DNA of 64,000 nt from Candidatus Rhodoluna planktonica (GTDB lineage: Bacteria > Actinomycetota > Actinomycetes > Actinomycetales > Microbacteriaceae). Each line of letters opens with the position of its first letter. Position 1 is the stretch's first letter. The notes under the pieces were generated by a model that was not told the DNA's origin, made no database searches, and worked only from the letters and a program-made list of their open reading frames with translations. The stretch spans positions 868,001 to 932,000 of the forward strand of contig NZ_CP015208.1 of assembly GCF_001854225.1 (NCBI RefSeq), written 5' to 3'. A program made the translations under genes and the position numbers. Shown here piece by piece: positions 52,256-60,343 of the stretch.

Positions 52256-52801
52256 TTAGCTGTCAGCTGAGTTTGACTTTTGGAGGACTACAACCAAGTA
52301 GTACAGCTGCACAGCCAAACTCGAAACAATTGCCGGCACGAACCAGAGAATTGCAGCGACCAGGCCATCGACAAATTCTTTATCGGCGACCGGATCAAGG
52401 TTTGCAAGCCGTTCTAGAAGGGTTGGATCATTAAAGTCGAGTTGCATCAGGGTAGGCAGGGCCATTACCAGGGCAAAGATGAAAAGCAACGCCGGTAGGA
52501 GCGACCAAAAAAGCACCTTGGCACTGCGGCCGGTATCGCGAATTCGACGCACGAACACGGCAAGCGAAGGCAGAAGTAGCAAGAGACTGATGAAGTCGCT
52601 TACCGGAGTGTTGGTTGAGCTGAGCACGCCTGCCGAGGCATCACCTGGAAAGAGCACCGCATCGATGGTGCCGGTGACAATTGAAACCAGAAAAGTGAAT
52701 AGGACAAAGTACCAGAACTCCGGTCTGGTGGCACGTCCTGCGAATTTCGCGTATTTGTTTAGCCCGATTTTCACGGCACCGACAAAAGTAATCTTTTCCA
52801 T
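52256..52801 (-). CDS. DUF805 membrane protein
   Basis: 181 aa with about four hydrophobic segments. Begins with VKIGLNKYAKFAGRATRPEFWYF, the DUF805 hallmark, and has VRRIRDTGRSAKVLFWSLL after the second helix. Function unknown. TAAACT lies six bases before the ATG. Not part of the usual rpsO-ribF neighbourhood; it may be an insertion into it. Confidence 0.9.
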   Translation of the reverse strand: MEKITFVGAVKIGLNKYAKFAGRATRPEFWYFVLFTFLVSIVTGTIDAVLFPGDASAGVLSSTNTPVSDFISLLLLLPSLAVFVRRIRDTGRSAKVLFWSLLPALLFIFALVMALPTLMQLDFNDPTLLERLANLDPVADKEFVDGLVAAILWFVPAIVSSLAVQLYYLVVVLQKSNSADS

Positions 52802-52807
52802 ATCGTC

Positions 52808-52813
52808 AGTTTA
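52808..52813 (-). promoter_or_regulatory. Candidate -10 box (TAAACT) for the DUF805 gene
   Basis: TAAACT, six bases, then ATG 52801. Confidence 0.45.
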
Positions 52814-52824
52814 GAACCGAAAAG

Positions 52825-52856
52825 AAATAGGGCAGCCAAATTTGGCTGCCCTATTT
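52825..52856. terminator. Perfect palindromic terminator
   Basis: A 32-base perfect palindrome (arms AAATAGGGCAGCCAAA / TTTGGCTGCCCTATTT) followed by TTAT on the plus strand and TCTTTT on the minus strand. It ends the 147-aa ORF to its right. Confidence 0.85.
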
Positions 52857-52869
52857 TTATCACTGACGA

Positions 52870-53313
52870 CTAGGCTCTTGGAGCAGTCGTTTCCGAACCA
52901 GAATTCATCGGTTGTAGCGGAATGTCGTTGCCATCAACATCGTGATCATGCGGCTGCCAAGGCGCAAAGTCAAACCCCTGCCCTGAGCCTTCCGAGTGGC
53001 GCACATCGGAGTGACGCTCGACCGACCGTTCACCACGATGTCCTGGCTCGCCAGGCTTGCCCAAGTGATCTTTGCCTGTTCGGTCGGGTTGGCTAAAAGC
53101 GGGACCCTCTACGTGAGCGGTGATTTGACCCAGGGCAATACCGCTGGCGAAAACACCACCAAGTGCCAGGCTTGCAGCGGCCGCTATTGCCGCGACTCGA
53201 AATCCTTTAGATCCAAAAAACTTTCGTTGCTTTTTGTCGGTTTCTAAATAGGGACTTTGCGATTCTTCACCCAGGTTGCTGCTATCAACTGTCTCGCTAG
53301 ATTTCTTTGCCAT
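52870..53313 (-). CDS. Single-pass membrane protein with His/Gly/Asp-rich outer tail, unknown
   Basis: 147 aa. A hydrophilic N-terminus (residues 1-37), one Ala-rich membrane helix (about 38-62) and a low-complexity tail rich in Gly, Pro, His, Arg and Asp (GKPGEPGHRGERSVERHSD, WQPHDHDVDGND). The basic residues before the helix favour the tail being outside. His-rich tails sometimes bind metals, but there is no defined motif. AGAAAGAGAAAA precedes the ATG. It is monocistronic, ending at the palindromic terminator. No family recognised. Confidence 0.7.
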   Translation of the reverse strand: MAKKSSETVDSSNLGEESQSPYLETDKKQRKFFGSKGFRVAAIAAAASLALGGVFASGIALGQITAHVEGPAFSQPDRTGKDHLGKPGEPGHRGERSVERHSDVRHSEGSGQGFDFAPWQPHDHDVDGNDIPLQPMNSGSETTAPRA

Positions 53314-53410
53314 GATTTTCTCTTTCTGTTAGACCCAATGTCTAAAGTGAGAATGACAGTGCTTGATGAAGGAAATCTGGGATGTCTCTGGAAGTTACCT
53401 GAATGTCAAA

Positions 53411-54343
53411 TTACCAGCAGATGCCAAGAGCTTTGCGAACCTGATCAAGATCTTTATTGATTGCCTCGATGAGTTCTTCTTTTGAATTGAACTTCACATT
53501 TGGACGAATGAAATCGATGTATTCCAGAGAAACAACTTTGTCGTACAGGTCAAGATCGTCGCGATCTAGCACGTGTGACTCGACTAAACGTGGCACAGCC
53601 TGAAAAGTTTCATTGATACCCACCGAGTGAGCAGCTGGATAACGCTGGCCGTCAGCATAAAGCCAACCTGCGTAGACGCCATCTCGTGGCAGGTAGCCTT
53701 CTGCATCTCGGCTCATGTTCGCGGTAGGAAAGCCGATGGTGCGACCAATCTTGAGTCCGTGCTCGATTACACCGGTGGTCAGGTGTGGGCGCCCCAAAAG
53801 TTTGGCAACCTGATCCACCTCACCCTCATCGAGCAAATTTCGAATCCGCGAAGTGGAAATTGGTGCGCGCAGAGCATTTACTTTTGCCACCGATTTCACT
53901 GCAAAACCAAACTCAGAGCCAAGCTCGCGCAAAGTCGCAACTGTTCCGCTGCCGTTTGAACCAAATCGAAAATCATCGCCAACCACAACGTATTTTGTGT
54001 CAAGCGGCACCAAAACCCGTTCCACAAATTGACGAGGGCTAAGTGCCGCCAGCTCATCGTTGAATTCCAAAGTCAAAATGGCGGAAATTCCGGCCTCCGT
54101 CAGAAAATGTTCTTTCTGCGACTTACCGATGATGGGAGTGGGCGCTGCTTCTGGTGTCAGCGTTGCAGCTGGGTGGCGATCAAAGGTTATTACGGCTGGC
54201 GCCAGGCCGTGATTTTCAGCGGCTTCAACTAGTTCGTTCAATAGTGCCTGATGCCCCAAGTGCAGGGCATCAAACTTGCCAATTGCCACGGCCAGACTTG
54301 CGTAGTCACTCGGCCTATCGGCCACCGATTTCCAGTTATCCAC
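53411..54343 (-). CDS. ribF: Bifunctional riboflavin kinase / FAD synthetase
   Basis: Makes FMN then FAD; 310 aa. N-terminal adenylyltransferase domain with GKFDALHLGHQALL at 22-35 and STSRIRNLLDEGEV near 163-176; C-terminal flavokinase domain with TIGFPTANM near 207-215 and the later GVYAG. The start is a GTG at 54343. Usually it sits directly after truB; here about 6 kb of pst genes separate them. Confidence 0.95.
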   Translation of the reverse strand: MDNWKSVADRPSDYASLAVAIGKFDALHLGHQALLNELVEAAENHGLAPAVITFDRHPAATLTPEAAPTPIIGKSQKEHFLTEAGISAILTLEFNDELAALSPRQFVERVLVPLDTKYVVVGDDFRFGSNGSGTVATLRELGSEFGFAVKSVAKVNALRAPISTSRIRNLLDEGEVDQVAKLLGRPHLTTGVIEHGLKIGRTIGFPTANMSRDAEGYLPRDGVYAGWLYADGQRYPAAHSVGINETFQAVPRLVESHVLDRDDLDLYDKVVSLEYIDFIRPNVKFNSKEELIEAINKDLDQVRKALGICW

Positions 54344-54352
54344 GATTCAGCT

Positions 54353-54739
54353 TCACCCCATTTTTCGAAGCCACAGCAGGCCAAATATCGGAAGCAGCAG
54401 CGGGATGAAGGCGTAACCCATGCCAAAAACTGACCAGACCGAAGGATGAGCGAACAACTCTGGAACGGTCAGGCTCAAGGTGCCAACCGAAATTACTCCG
54501 AGCAGTTCGAACCAAATAGCAATTCGAGCAACTTTTGCAGCCATCGGGCCTGACCGGGCTAATGAAATGGTCGCCACTAAGTAGACCAGAGCTGAGACTA
54601 GCGATAGTGAGTAGGCAACGGGAGCCTGGTCAAACTCTCTAAAAAGCTGGTAGCTAGCTCGGGCGGTCGCAGAAACGGCAAATACCGCATAAACAGCAAT
54701 TAGAACGCGCCCGACACCGAGAGAGTTATTTTTTGGCAT
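54353..54739 (-). CDS. Four-helix membrane protein, unknown
   Basis: 128 aa with four hydrophobic helices, basic ends and the segment FAHPSVWSVFGMGYAFIPLLLPIFGLLWL near the C-terminus, a pattern seen in conserved actinobacterial integral membrane proteins of unknown function. TAGGCT lies exactly six bases before the ATG. It ends nine bases before ribF, so it probably leads a two-gene transcript with it. Confidence 0.75.
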   Translation of the reverse strand: MPKNNSLGVGRVLIAVYAVFAVSATARASYQLFREFDQAPVAYSLSLVSALVYLVATISLARSGPMAAKVARIAIWFELLGVISVGTLSLTVPELFAHPSVWSVFGMGYAFIPLLLPIFGLLWLRKMG

Positions 54740-54745
54740 TGCTTA

Positions 54746-54751
54746 AGCCTA
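54746..54751 (-). promoter_or_regulatory. Candidate -10 box (TAGGCT) for the membrane gene-ribF unit
   Basis: TAGGCT, six bases, then ATG 54739; no Shine-Dalgarno. Confidence 0.5.
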
Positions 54752-54784
54752 CGGCAATCAAAAATGCCGTGAATCACACACTAG

Positions 54785-55843
54785 CTACTGCTGGAAATCT
54801 TCGGGATTGAACGAAGGGGTTGGTAGGCCAACCGATACCAGGCGCAGGTTTTCCACCCTCAAAAATTCTGGAATTTGCACAAAATATGTGGCGGCGATAG
54901 CACCCTGCTGGTCTTGACGCAGGATAAATTTTGCAATCGCTCGCTTCAGCAAAGTTGGTTCGCCGCAGATAGCCAAATTGTGAGTGTAAACGGCCCCATA
55001 TGGTGTGCTTGCAACATCTTGGCCAGCCGCGGCAGTAGGCGTCAGGCTAGGGTCGTAGCTGACTGAAACTGAATTTGCAGTTTTTTCAATCTTGAATTGA
55101 GTGGCCGCTGAACCTAAGGTGGCCGCATCCGCAATTATTGCCGATGTCGGATCGGCGCCGTCCTTAATGATGCCGACCGGGGTAAACAGCTGCTCAGCGG
55201 CCAGTGAGTAAGGCACTAGCGAGAGTGTTCCTTCAGGAAAAGAAAATAAATCGTCGGCACTGGGGTCAACCGTTTCCCAATCAGAGAAATCTAGCGACAC
55301 CCCGAGGTGGTCGAGCCAGGCTTGGAAGGCGACTACATTTTGCCCACTAGCAGATTTGTTTATTTGTATCGGTGAAGCGGGTAATTCAAAGCCAGAATTT
55401 GCGGCAGTTATCTCAGGGGCAGACCAGTCAGATATTTCTCCAGCGAAAATTTTTCCAACTAGTTCAGGAGTCAGATTGACTGAGCTGCCATCAGCCGAAC
55501 TGTAAACCAAAACTGCGCCATCAACTGCGAATGGCACGGTTACCGAAGGTTTACAAACCGCAAATTGCTCGGCACTGGTACCAAAGATCAAATCGGAATT
55601 TTCAAATTCGTCGGCGACTGCAGCGATGTTCATACCCGGGCAGGCCTCGCTGGCAGCAAGGGCCCAACCTGGCCCCATGTCGGTTGTTGATGCAGGAACA
55701 GAGAGCTGGGCCTCGCCTTCGATGCAGGTGTACTCCTGCTCGGCAAGTGCAGCCAAGACTTCGGGAGGCATCGGCGGCGTGCAGGCCGAGAGACCAAGGG
55801 CAACAGCGCTGGCAATAATTGCGGCGGTTACTTTGCGGATCAT
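54785..55843 (-). CDS. PstS-like substrate-binding lipoprotein
   Basis: 352 aa. Signal peptide with lipobox LSAC near residues 18-21, so it should be a surface lipoprotein. The binding-protein fold is recognisable by VNLTPELVGKIFAGEISDW, QINKSASGQNVVAFQAWL and PYSLAAEQ, which parallel PstS regions, but the phosphate-contacting GSGxxF segment is altered (SASGQNVV). Paired cysteines may form disulfides. ATG 55843 has GGGAGA ahead. It follows pstS after a stem-loop. It may bind phosphate less well, or another ligand. Confidence 0.78.
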   Translation of the reverse strand: MIRKVTAAIIASAVALGLSACTPPMPPEVLAALAEQEYTCIEGEAQLSVPASTTDMGPGWALAASEACPGMNIAAVADEFENSDLIFGTSAEQFAVCKPSVTVPFAVDGAVLVYSSADGSSVNLTPELVGKIFAGEISDWSAPEITAANSGFELPASPIQINKSASGQNVVAFQAWLDHLGVSLDFSDWETVDPSADDLFSFPEGTLSLVPYSLAAEQLFTPVGIIKDGADPTSAIIADAATLGSAATQFKIEKTANSVSVSYDPSLTPTAAAGQDVASTPYGAVYTHNLAICGEPTLLKRAIAKFILRQDQQGAIAATYFVQIPEFLRVENLRLVSVGLPTPSFNPEDFQQ

Positions 55844-55866
55844 TCTGTTCTCTCCCAATTGGTGAA

Positions 55867-55892
55867 GAGCGCGGTCAAGAATGACCGCGCTC
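55867..55892. terminator. Stem-loop between pstS and the PstS-like gene
   Basis: GAGCGCGGTCA-AGAA-TGACCGCGCTC, an 11-bp stem with no U-run. More likely an mRNA-stabilising or partial-termination hairpin that raises pstS over its neighbour, as between genes for other periplasmic binding proteins. Confidence 0.6.
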
Positions 55893-55906
55893 CCCCGCTA
55901 TTTTTG

Positions 55907-56926
55907 TTACTTCTTGATTTTGGCTAGCTGCTTGGTTGCCGCAGTCTTGGCAGCACCAGAAAGTGCTACGTAGCCTGCAGGAGCAGCTGAGGAAAGCACC
56001 TGGGTGAAGAAAGCTTTCACTCCGGCAACCTTCTCGGCATCGCCAGAGATGTTGGCTACGCCGTAGACAAAGATGCTTAGGTTGTAAGCATTCTTAACCT
56101 TTTGGGCAAAGTTGATGTTTACCTGGCCGTCAGCCGGTACCCGCTGCACTGCTAGGAATGCCTTGGCTGCAGCAGCGGTAGGAGCAACATACTGGCCGTT
56201 GCCGTTTAGCAACTTTGCGAAGACAAGGTCTTTTCCAACTGCATCGGCAAGATCGACATAACCGATGGTGTAAGTGGTTGAGTCAACCTTTGAAACCATT
56301 TCGGCTGAACCCGGAACTGAAACACCTACGACTGAGGCTGAGCCTGAAGCCTTGGTGAAGTCCGAGCTGGTGGTCCAACCGGCAACTTTGTTGTCGGTTA
56401 GGTACTCGGTTAGGTTGAAAGTGGTACCCGAACCAGCGGCTCGGAAGACTACCTGAATCTTCTTGGCAGGCAATTTTTTACCCTTGTTGATTCGAGCAAT
56501 TCGAGCATCGTTCCAGTCAGTGATGGTGCCGTTGAAAATCTGACCTAGAACAGTTGGGGTCAACTGAAGGCCCTGACCAACGGTTGGCAAGTTGTAAACC
56601 AAAGCGATTGGACCGCCGAACATTGGAGAAGTGACAACGTTGGTAGGCACGCTCTCGCCAGCAGCCTTGTAGGTTGCGTCTGAGAATGCAAAGTCGACCT
56701 TGCCGTCTTTGACGTTGGTGCGGCCTTTGCCAGACGAGCTCTTGGTGTAGTTTGCCTGAGCGCCACCCTTAGCGTTGAATTTAGCCTCTACGTTCTTTAC
56801 ATAGGTGTTAGCAAAAGATGAACCTTCGCCAGTTAGTGCTACACCGGCAGCAGAAGCTGGAGCAGCGAATGCTACTGAAACTGCAACTGCAGCTGTGGCT
56901 ACGATGCCGATTACTTTACGAAACAT
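55907..56926 (-). CDS. pstS: Phosphate ABC transporter substrate-binding protein PstS
   Basis: 339 aa. Sec signal peptide with cleavage near APASA-AG (residue 27) and no lipobox Cys, unusual for a Gram-positive PstS. Mature protein: ALTGEGSSFANTYVKNV, DFAFSDATYK, LTPTVLGQIFNGTITDWND, FRAAGSGTTFNLTEYL and IGYVDLADAV, all normal PstS sites. Lys-rich. It comes last of pstC-A-B-S, behind its own promoter with PHO-box-like repeats. Confidence 0.95.
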   Translation of the reverse strand: MFRKVIGIVATAAVAVSVAFAAPASAAGVALTGEGSSFANTYVKNVEAKFNAKGGAQANYTKSSSGKGRTNVKDGKVDFAFSDATYKAAGESVPTNVVTSPMFGGPIALVYNLPTVGQGLQLTPTVLGQIFNGTITDWNDARIARINKGKKLPAKKIQVVFRAAGSGTTFNLTEYLTDNKVAGWTTSSDFTKASGSASVVGVSVPGSAEMVSKVDSTTYTIGYVDLADAVGKDLVFAKLLNGNGQYVAPTAAAAKAFLAVQRVPADGQVNINFAQKVKNAYNLSIFVYGVANISGDAEKVAGVKAFFTQVLSSAAPAGYVALSGAAKTAATKQLAKIKK

Positions 56927-56973
56927 TATGTTTCTTCTCCTTGTTGTTAATTCGGTTTTCCGACATTTCTAAG

Positions 56974-57002
56974 TAGATAGAAACCTGGTGAACGAATCTT
57001 GT
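56974..57002 (-). promoter_or_regulatory. Candidate pstS promoter
   Basis: A TATCTA -10 at 56979-56974 with only a weak -35 (ACAAGA at 57002-56997), the pattern of an activator-dependent promoter. PHO-like repeats lie directly upstream and within it. Confidence 0.45.
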
Positions 57003-57048
57003 GTTCTTGCTAAAGACCGGCGGAAGTTTGAGTGAACAGCAGTTGAAC
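56983..57048 (-). promoter_or_regulatory. PHO-box-like repeats ahead of pstS
   Basis: Reading the minus strand: GTTCAACTGCT (57048-57038) and GTTCACTCAAA (57037-57027) are adjacent 11-base direct repeats, and GTTCACCAGGT (56993-56983) follows exactly 55 bases (5 x 11) from the first. The Streptomyces PhoP site is made of 11-base repeats beginning GTTCACC. PhoP/PhoR control is inferred. Confidence 0.6.
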
Positions 57049-57051
57049 TGG

Positions 57052-57837
57052 TTAGCCGAAATGCCCGTTGACATAGTCGTTGGTTCGTGGGTCAACCGGC
57101 TGATCAAATACCTGTTCGGTGGCACCGAATTCAACCACGTGACCCGGGTTGCCATCTTCTGCCAAGAAAAACGCGGTTTGGTGCGAAACTCGTTGAGCCT
57201 GCTGCATGTTGTGCGTAACGATTACGATGGTCATGCTTTCTGATAGCTCTTCAATGGTTTCCTCAATACGTCTGGTTGAACCTGGGTCCAGTGCCGAGCA
57301 GGGCTCATCCATTAGAAGCACCTCGGGGTTCATCGCCAAAGAACGCGCAATGCAAAGTCGTTGCTGCTGACCTCCCGAAAGCGAAATCGCCGGATCATTG
57401 AGGCGGTCCTTAACCTCGTTCCACATAGAAGCGCGCTGCAGAGAAGTGGTTACCAATTCTTCGCCGTTTTGGATCTTGCGACCGGAGAGGTTTAGGCCAG
57501 AGAGAATGTTCTCTTTGATCGACATGGTCGGGAATGGGTTTGGCTTCTGAAAAACCATACCTACCCGCAAGCGAACGCCAACTGGATCGACTCCGTCGGC
57601 ATAGATGTCTTCGCCATCGAGGTAAACCGAGCCAGCCAAGCCTGCTCCAGGAATAAGTTCGTGCATGCGATTAAGGGTGCGTAAAAAAGTTGACTTGCCG
57701 CAGCCAGAGGGGCCAATTAGCGCGGTGACTTTGTTGGCCGGAAAATTCAGGTTGACATTACTGAGGACGTGACGCTCGCCAAACCAGACGTTTACGTCTT
57801 CTGAATAGAGACTGGTTGCTAGTGCTGTGGTTGACAT
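57052..57837 (-). CDS. pstB: Phosphate ABC transporter ATP-binding protein PstB
   Basis: 261-aa ATPase. Walker [10 protein letters not shown] at 42-50, Q-loop [12 protein letters not shown], signature [16 protein letters not shown] and Walker [14 protein letters not shown], then the switch His in [17 protein letters not shown] after the Q-loop is characteristic of PstB. It begins three bases after pstA. Confidence 0.97.
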   Translation of the reverse strand: MSTTALATSLYSEDVNVWFGERHVLSNVNLNFPANKVTALIGPSGCGKSTFLRTLNRMHELIPGAGLAGSVYLDGEDIYADGVDPVGVRLRVGMVFQKPNPFPTMSIKENILSGLNLSGRKIQNGEELVTTSLQRASMWNEVKDRLNDPAISLSGGQQQRLCIARSLAMNPEVLLMDEPCSALDPGSTRRIEETIEELSESMTIVIVTHNMQQAQRVSHQTAFFLAEDGNPGHVVEFGATEQVFDQPVDPRTNDYVNGHFG

Positions 57838-57840
57838 GAG

Positions 57841-58914
57841 TTACTTTCTCTTAGTAGTCATCTTGTTGCGAGTAAGGATGCGTGCCGCGGTAAACAACAC
57901 ACCGACCAGAAGAACAATCACCAGCGCCGCGCCCCAGGCACGTTGAACGCTCTGGATTGCCGGGTTTGAGATGTAGCTGTAAAGGTAGGTCGGCAAAGTT
58001 GACATCGGACCCTCGAAAACATTGAACGAGGTCGTGGATGCCGCAAAAGTGGTTAGCAGCAGCGGCGCCGTTTCGCCGATAATGCGAGCAATACCCAGCA
58101 GAATTGCGGTCACCAATCCGCTTTTCGCAGCCGGCATGACTACTTGAAAAAAGGCTCGGTAGTTTGGTGCGCCGAGGCCGACAGCAGCCCAGCGAAGATC
58201 ACCCGGCACCAATCGAAGTGACTCTTCGGCAATTCTGGTCACGGTTGGCAACATCAGCGGCAAAAGGGCCAGAGAGCCGGCCCAGCCCGCATACTGGGTC
58301 ACCCCGGTTGAAATGAACGCCGCAAAAACAAATAGACCAGCGACAACGGATGGCAAGCCTGACATTGACTGAACCAGAGTGCGCACCAGGCTGCGGGTCT
58401 TGCCGCGGGTCTCAGTGAGGTAAACCGCGATCAAAATTCCGAGCGGCACAGTGAAAATCGTAGTTAGGCCCACAATCAGCACGGTGCCCAATATGGAGTG
58501 CCCCACACCTCCGTACTCAAGCGAAGTCGTCGTCGAAATGTAGACGTTATTTTGAGTCAGGAATTGCACGCTGAGGGTGCCCAGACCGTTGCTGATGACC
58601 GACCAAAGCACCGAGAACAAAAGGGCCAACACCAAGACGGTGAAAAATATGGTGAAGATCATCAGCAAGCCATCGCTTCGGCCACGCTTGCCATGAAGGA
58701 TAGTGCCGATAATCAGAATTGCCACAATTTGCACCGGCAGAAAAACCACGAGTAGCGCCAACTCAATTCGCAGGCCTAAAAAGAAAGCTGCTGCACCAAT
58801 CAGCGCTGGGACAGTCGAAGCCAAAATGATAAGCAAGTTTGACTTCGGGTTAACCTTGGCCCAGGGTGCTGCGTTAGCGGGGCGTGCAAGCGGAGTCAGG
58901 GATGGGGCGGCCAT
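57841..58914 (-). CDS. pstA: Phosphate ABC transporter permease PstA
   Basis: 357 aa with six to eight hydrophobic helices. The EAA-like loop is LRWAAVGLGAPNYRAFFQVVMPAAKSGL near 255-282, and FTVPLGILIAVYLTE precedes it. Extra N-terminal helices (first 100 residues) make it longer than E. coli PstA. ATG 58914 overlaps the pstC stop by one base; GGAGAAAG lies ahead. Confidence 0.94.
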   Translation of the reverse strand: MAAPSLTPLARPANAAPWAKVNPKSNLLIILASTVPALIGAAAFFLGLRIELALLVVFLPVQIVAILIIGTILHGKRGRSDGLLMIFTIFFTVLVLALLFSVLWSVISNGLGTLSVQFLTQNNVYISTTTSLEYGGVGHSILGTVLIVGLTTIFTVPLGILIAVYLTETRGKTRSLVRTLVQSMSGLPSVVAGLFVFAAFISTGVTQYAGWAGSLALLPLMLPTVTRIAEESLRLVPGDLRWAAVGLGAPNYRAFFQVVMPAAKSGLVTAILLGIARIIGETAPLLLTTFAASTTSFNVFEGPMSTLPTYLYSYISNPAIQSVQRAWGAALVIVLLVGVLFTAARILTRNKMTTKRK

Positions 58915-59906
58915 TAGTTCTTTCTCCAAGGTTGAGCTTTATTTACGATCCAGGATGCGATCACGTTGATAATCAAAGTCATCACAAACAGCACAAGACC
59001 TGCGGCCATTAGTGCGCTGATTTCGGCCTGTGTCGCCTCGCCGAACCGCGCCAAAATGTGCGAGGCGATAGAACCTCCGCGCTGTTCCAAGATGCTGAAC
59101 CAGTTGGTTTCAAAAACTAGATTTAGCACGAAGAAAATTGCAACTGTTTCGCCCAAGGCACGGCCCAATCCCAGTAAAACTCCACCGACGACACCGCCGG
59201 ATGCTGTTGGCAGAATTACCTGACGAAAAATGGTGGCCGAGGAGCCGCCCAGTCCCTTGGCTGCGTTGATGAGGTCTTTATCGATTTGGCTAAAAATCTC
59301 TCGCGAAATCGAAGCAATAATCGGCACAATCATGATTCCGACAATCCAACCTGCGATAAACGGCGAGGCGACAAAACCCTCAGTGTTGTTCTCGAAGATT
59401 GGAATCCAACCAAAGTATTGATTGAGCAATTCGCCCCAGCCAGCAGCGATCGGGGTAAAGACCGCAAACCCCCAAAGCCCCAGCACCACCGATGGCAGCG
59501 AGGCCAGCAGATCGATCAGCACGGTAGCTGTTTTTGCAATTGGCCTAGCCGCCAAAAATTCAATGAAGTAGGCAACCGCGATTGCCATCGGCACTGCAAT
59601 CAGCACTCCGAGAGCCGAAATTAGAAAAGATCCCCACAGCATCGGCCAAATTTGAAAGACCGGCTTTTCGGCAGTCGCATCCCAGTTACTGCCAAAGACA
59701 AAGTCGATACCCTGAGTCTCCAGCGCCGGCCAAGAGCGATAAACCAGAAAGACCAGGATGAGCGCGACTAACGCGATTGAAAAATTGGCTGCGGTTGCTG
59801 CAACCCGATAGAAAATTTTGTCACCCAAACTGGATGGCTTTGTGACTAACTTGCGTCTAGCTGGAATCGCTTTCGACGAAGAATCTCGCTGGTCAATCTG
59901 GGACAT
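58914..59906 (-). CDS. pstC: Phosphate ABC transporter permease PstC
   Basis: 330 aa with six main helices. EAA loop INAAKGLGGSSATIFRQVILPTASGGVVGG near 207-236 and ALGVLIAVPMAIAVAYFIEFLA. The first 25 residues are basic and cytoplasmic. First gene of the transporter; PHO-box-like repeats lie 18-61 bases upstream of its ATG. Confidence 0.94.
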   Translation of the reverse strand: MSQIDQRDSSSKAIPARRKLVTKPSSLGDKIFYRVAATAANFSIALVALILVFLVYRSWPALETQGIDFVFGSNWDATAEKPVFQIWPMLWGSFLISALGVLIAVPMAIAVAYFIEFLAARPIAKTATVLIDLLASLPSVVLGLWGFAVFTPIAAGWGELLNQYFGWIPIFENNTEGFVASPFIAGWIVGIMIVPIIASISREIFSQIDKDLINAAKGLGGSSATIFRQVILPTASGGVVGGVLLGLGRALGETVAIFFVLNLVFETNWFSILEQRGGSIASHILARFGEATQAEISALMAAGLVLFVMTLIINVIASWIVNKAQPWRKN

Positions 59907-59912
59907 GCCCCA

Positions 59913-59967
59913 ATCCTGAATCGGATGGGTGAAATCAACCTTGTTTCTAAGTTAACGTGAGGTGAAT
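59913..59967 (-). promoter_or_regulatory. pstC control region: PHO-like repeats and weak -10
   Basis: Minus strand, 11-base register: ATTCACCTCAC (59967-59957), GTTAACTTAGA (59956-59946), one degenerate unit, then TTTCACCCATC (59934-59924). A CAGGAT -10-like box (59918-59913) follows, six bases before the pstC ATG. Two of four units fit the PHO consensus well. Confidence 0.45.
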
Positions 59968-59974
59968 TCAATAC

Positions 59975-60343
59975 CTAAATTTGTGAGCCGGTCCAGATCT
60001 GCCACATGCGTACCAGCATGACCGCCACAGTGAGTGAGCCGACCCCAAGAACAACAGTTGACCAACGTCCGCGCTCAATTAGAGCCCAAAAAACTGCGCC
60101 AACCGGCACCATTAGCGCGACTATCAGATAGGCAAAAAACTCAACTGTGTCTTGCTTAGCGACAAAACCGAGGAAAACCATCGATATGCTAACCGCAAGC
60201 TGAATCACCAGACCTAGTTCGACTACCGCAGATAGCGCAACCGTGAAACCGCTCGGAATTCTGCCGATCAACCCAAAAATCAGCGCGACTAGACCAGCAG
60301 CGACCGCGACCCAAAGTTGTAATTGATAAAACCAATCAATCAT
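59975..60343 (-). CDS. Four-helix membrane protein, unknown
   Basis: 122 aa with four hydrophobic helices (about 8-28, 34-60, 68-88, 95-115) and few charges. It resembles conserved actinobacterial integral membrane proteins without known function. Its start overlaps the truB end by 8 bases, so it belongs to the infB-rbfA-truB transcript. It ends just before the pstC control region. Confidence 0.75.
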   Translation of the reverse strand: MIDWFYQLQLWVAVAAGLVALIFGLIGRIPSGFTVALSAVVELGLVIQLAVSISMVFLGFVAKQDTVEFFAYLIVALMVPVGAVFWALIERGRWSTVVLGVGSLTVAVMLVRMWQIWTGSQI

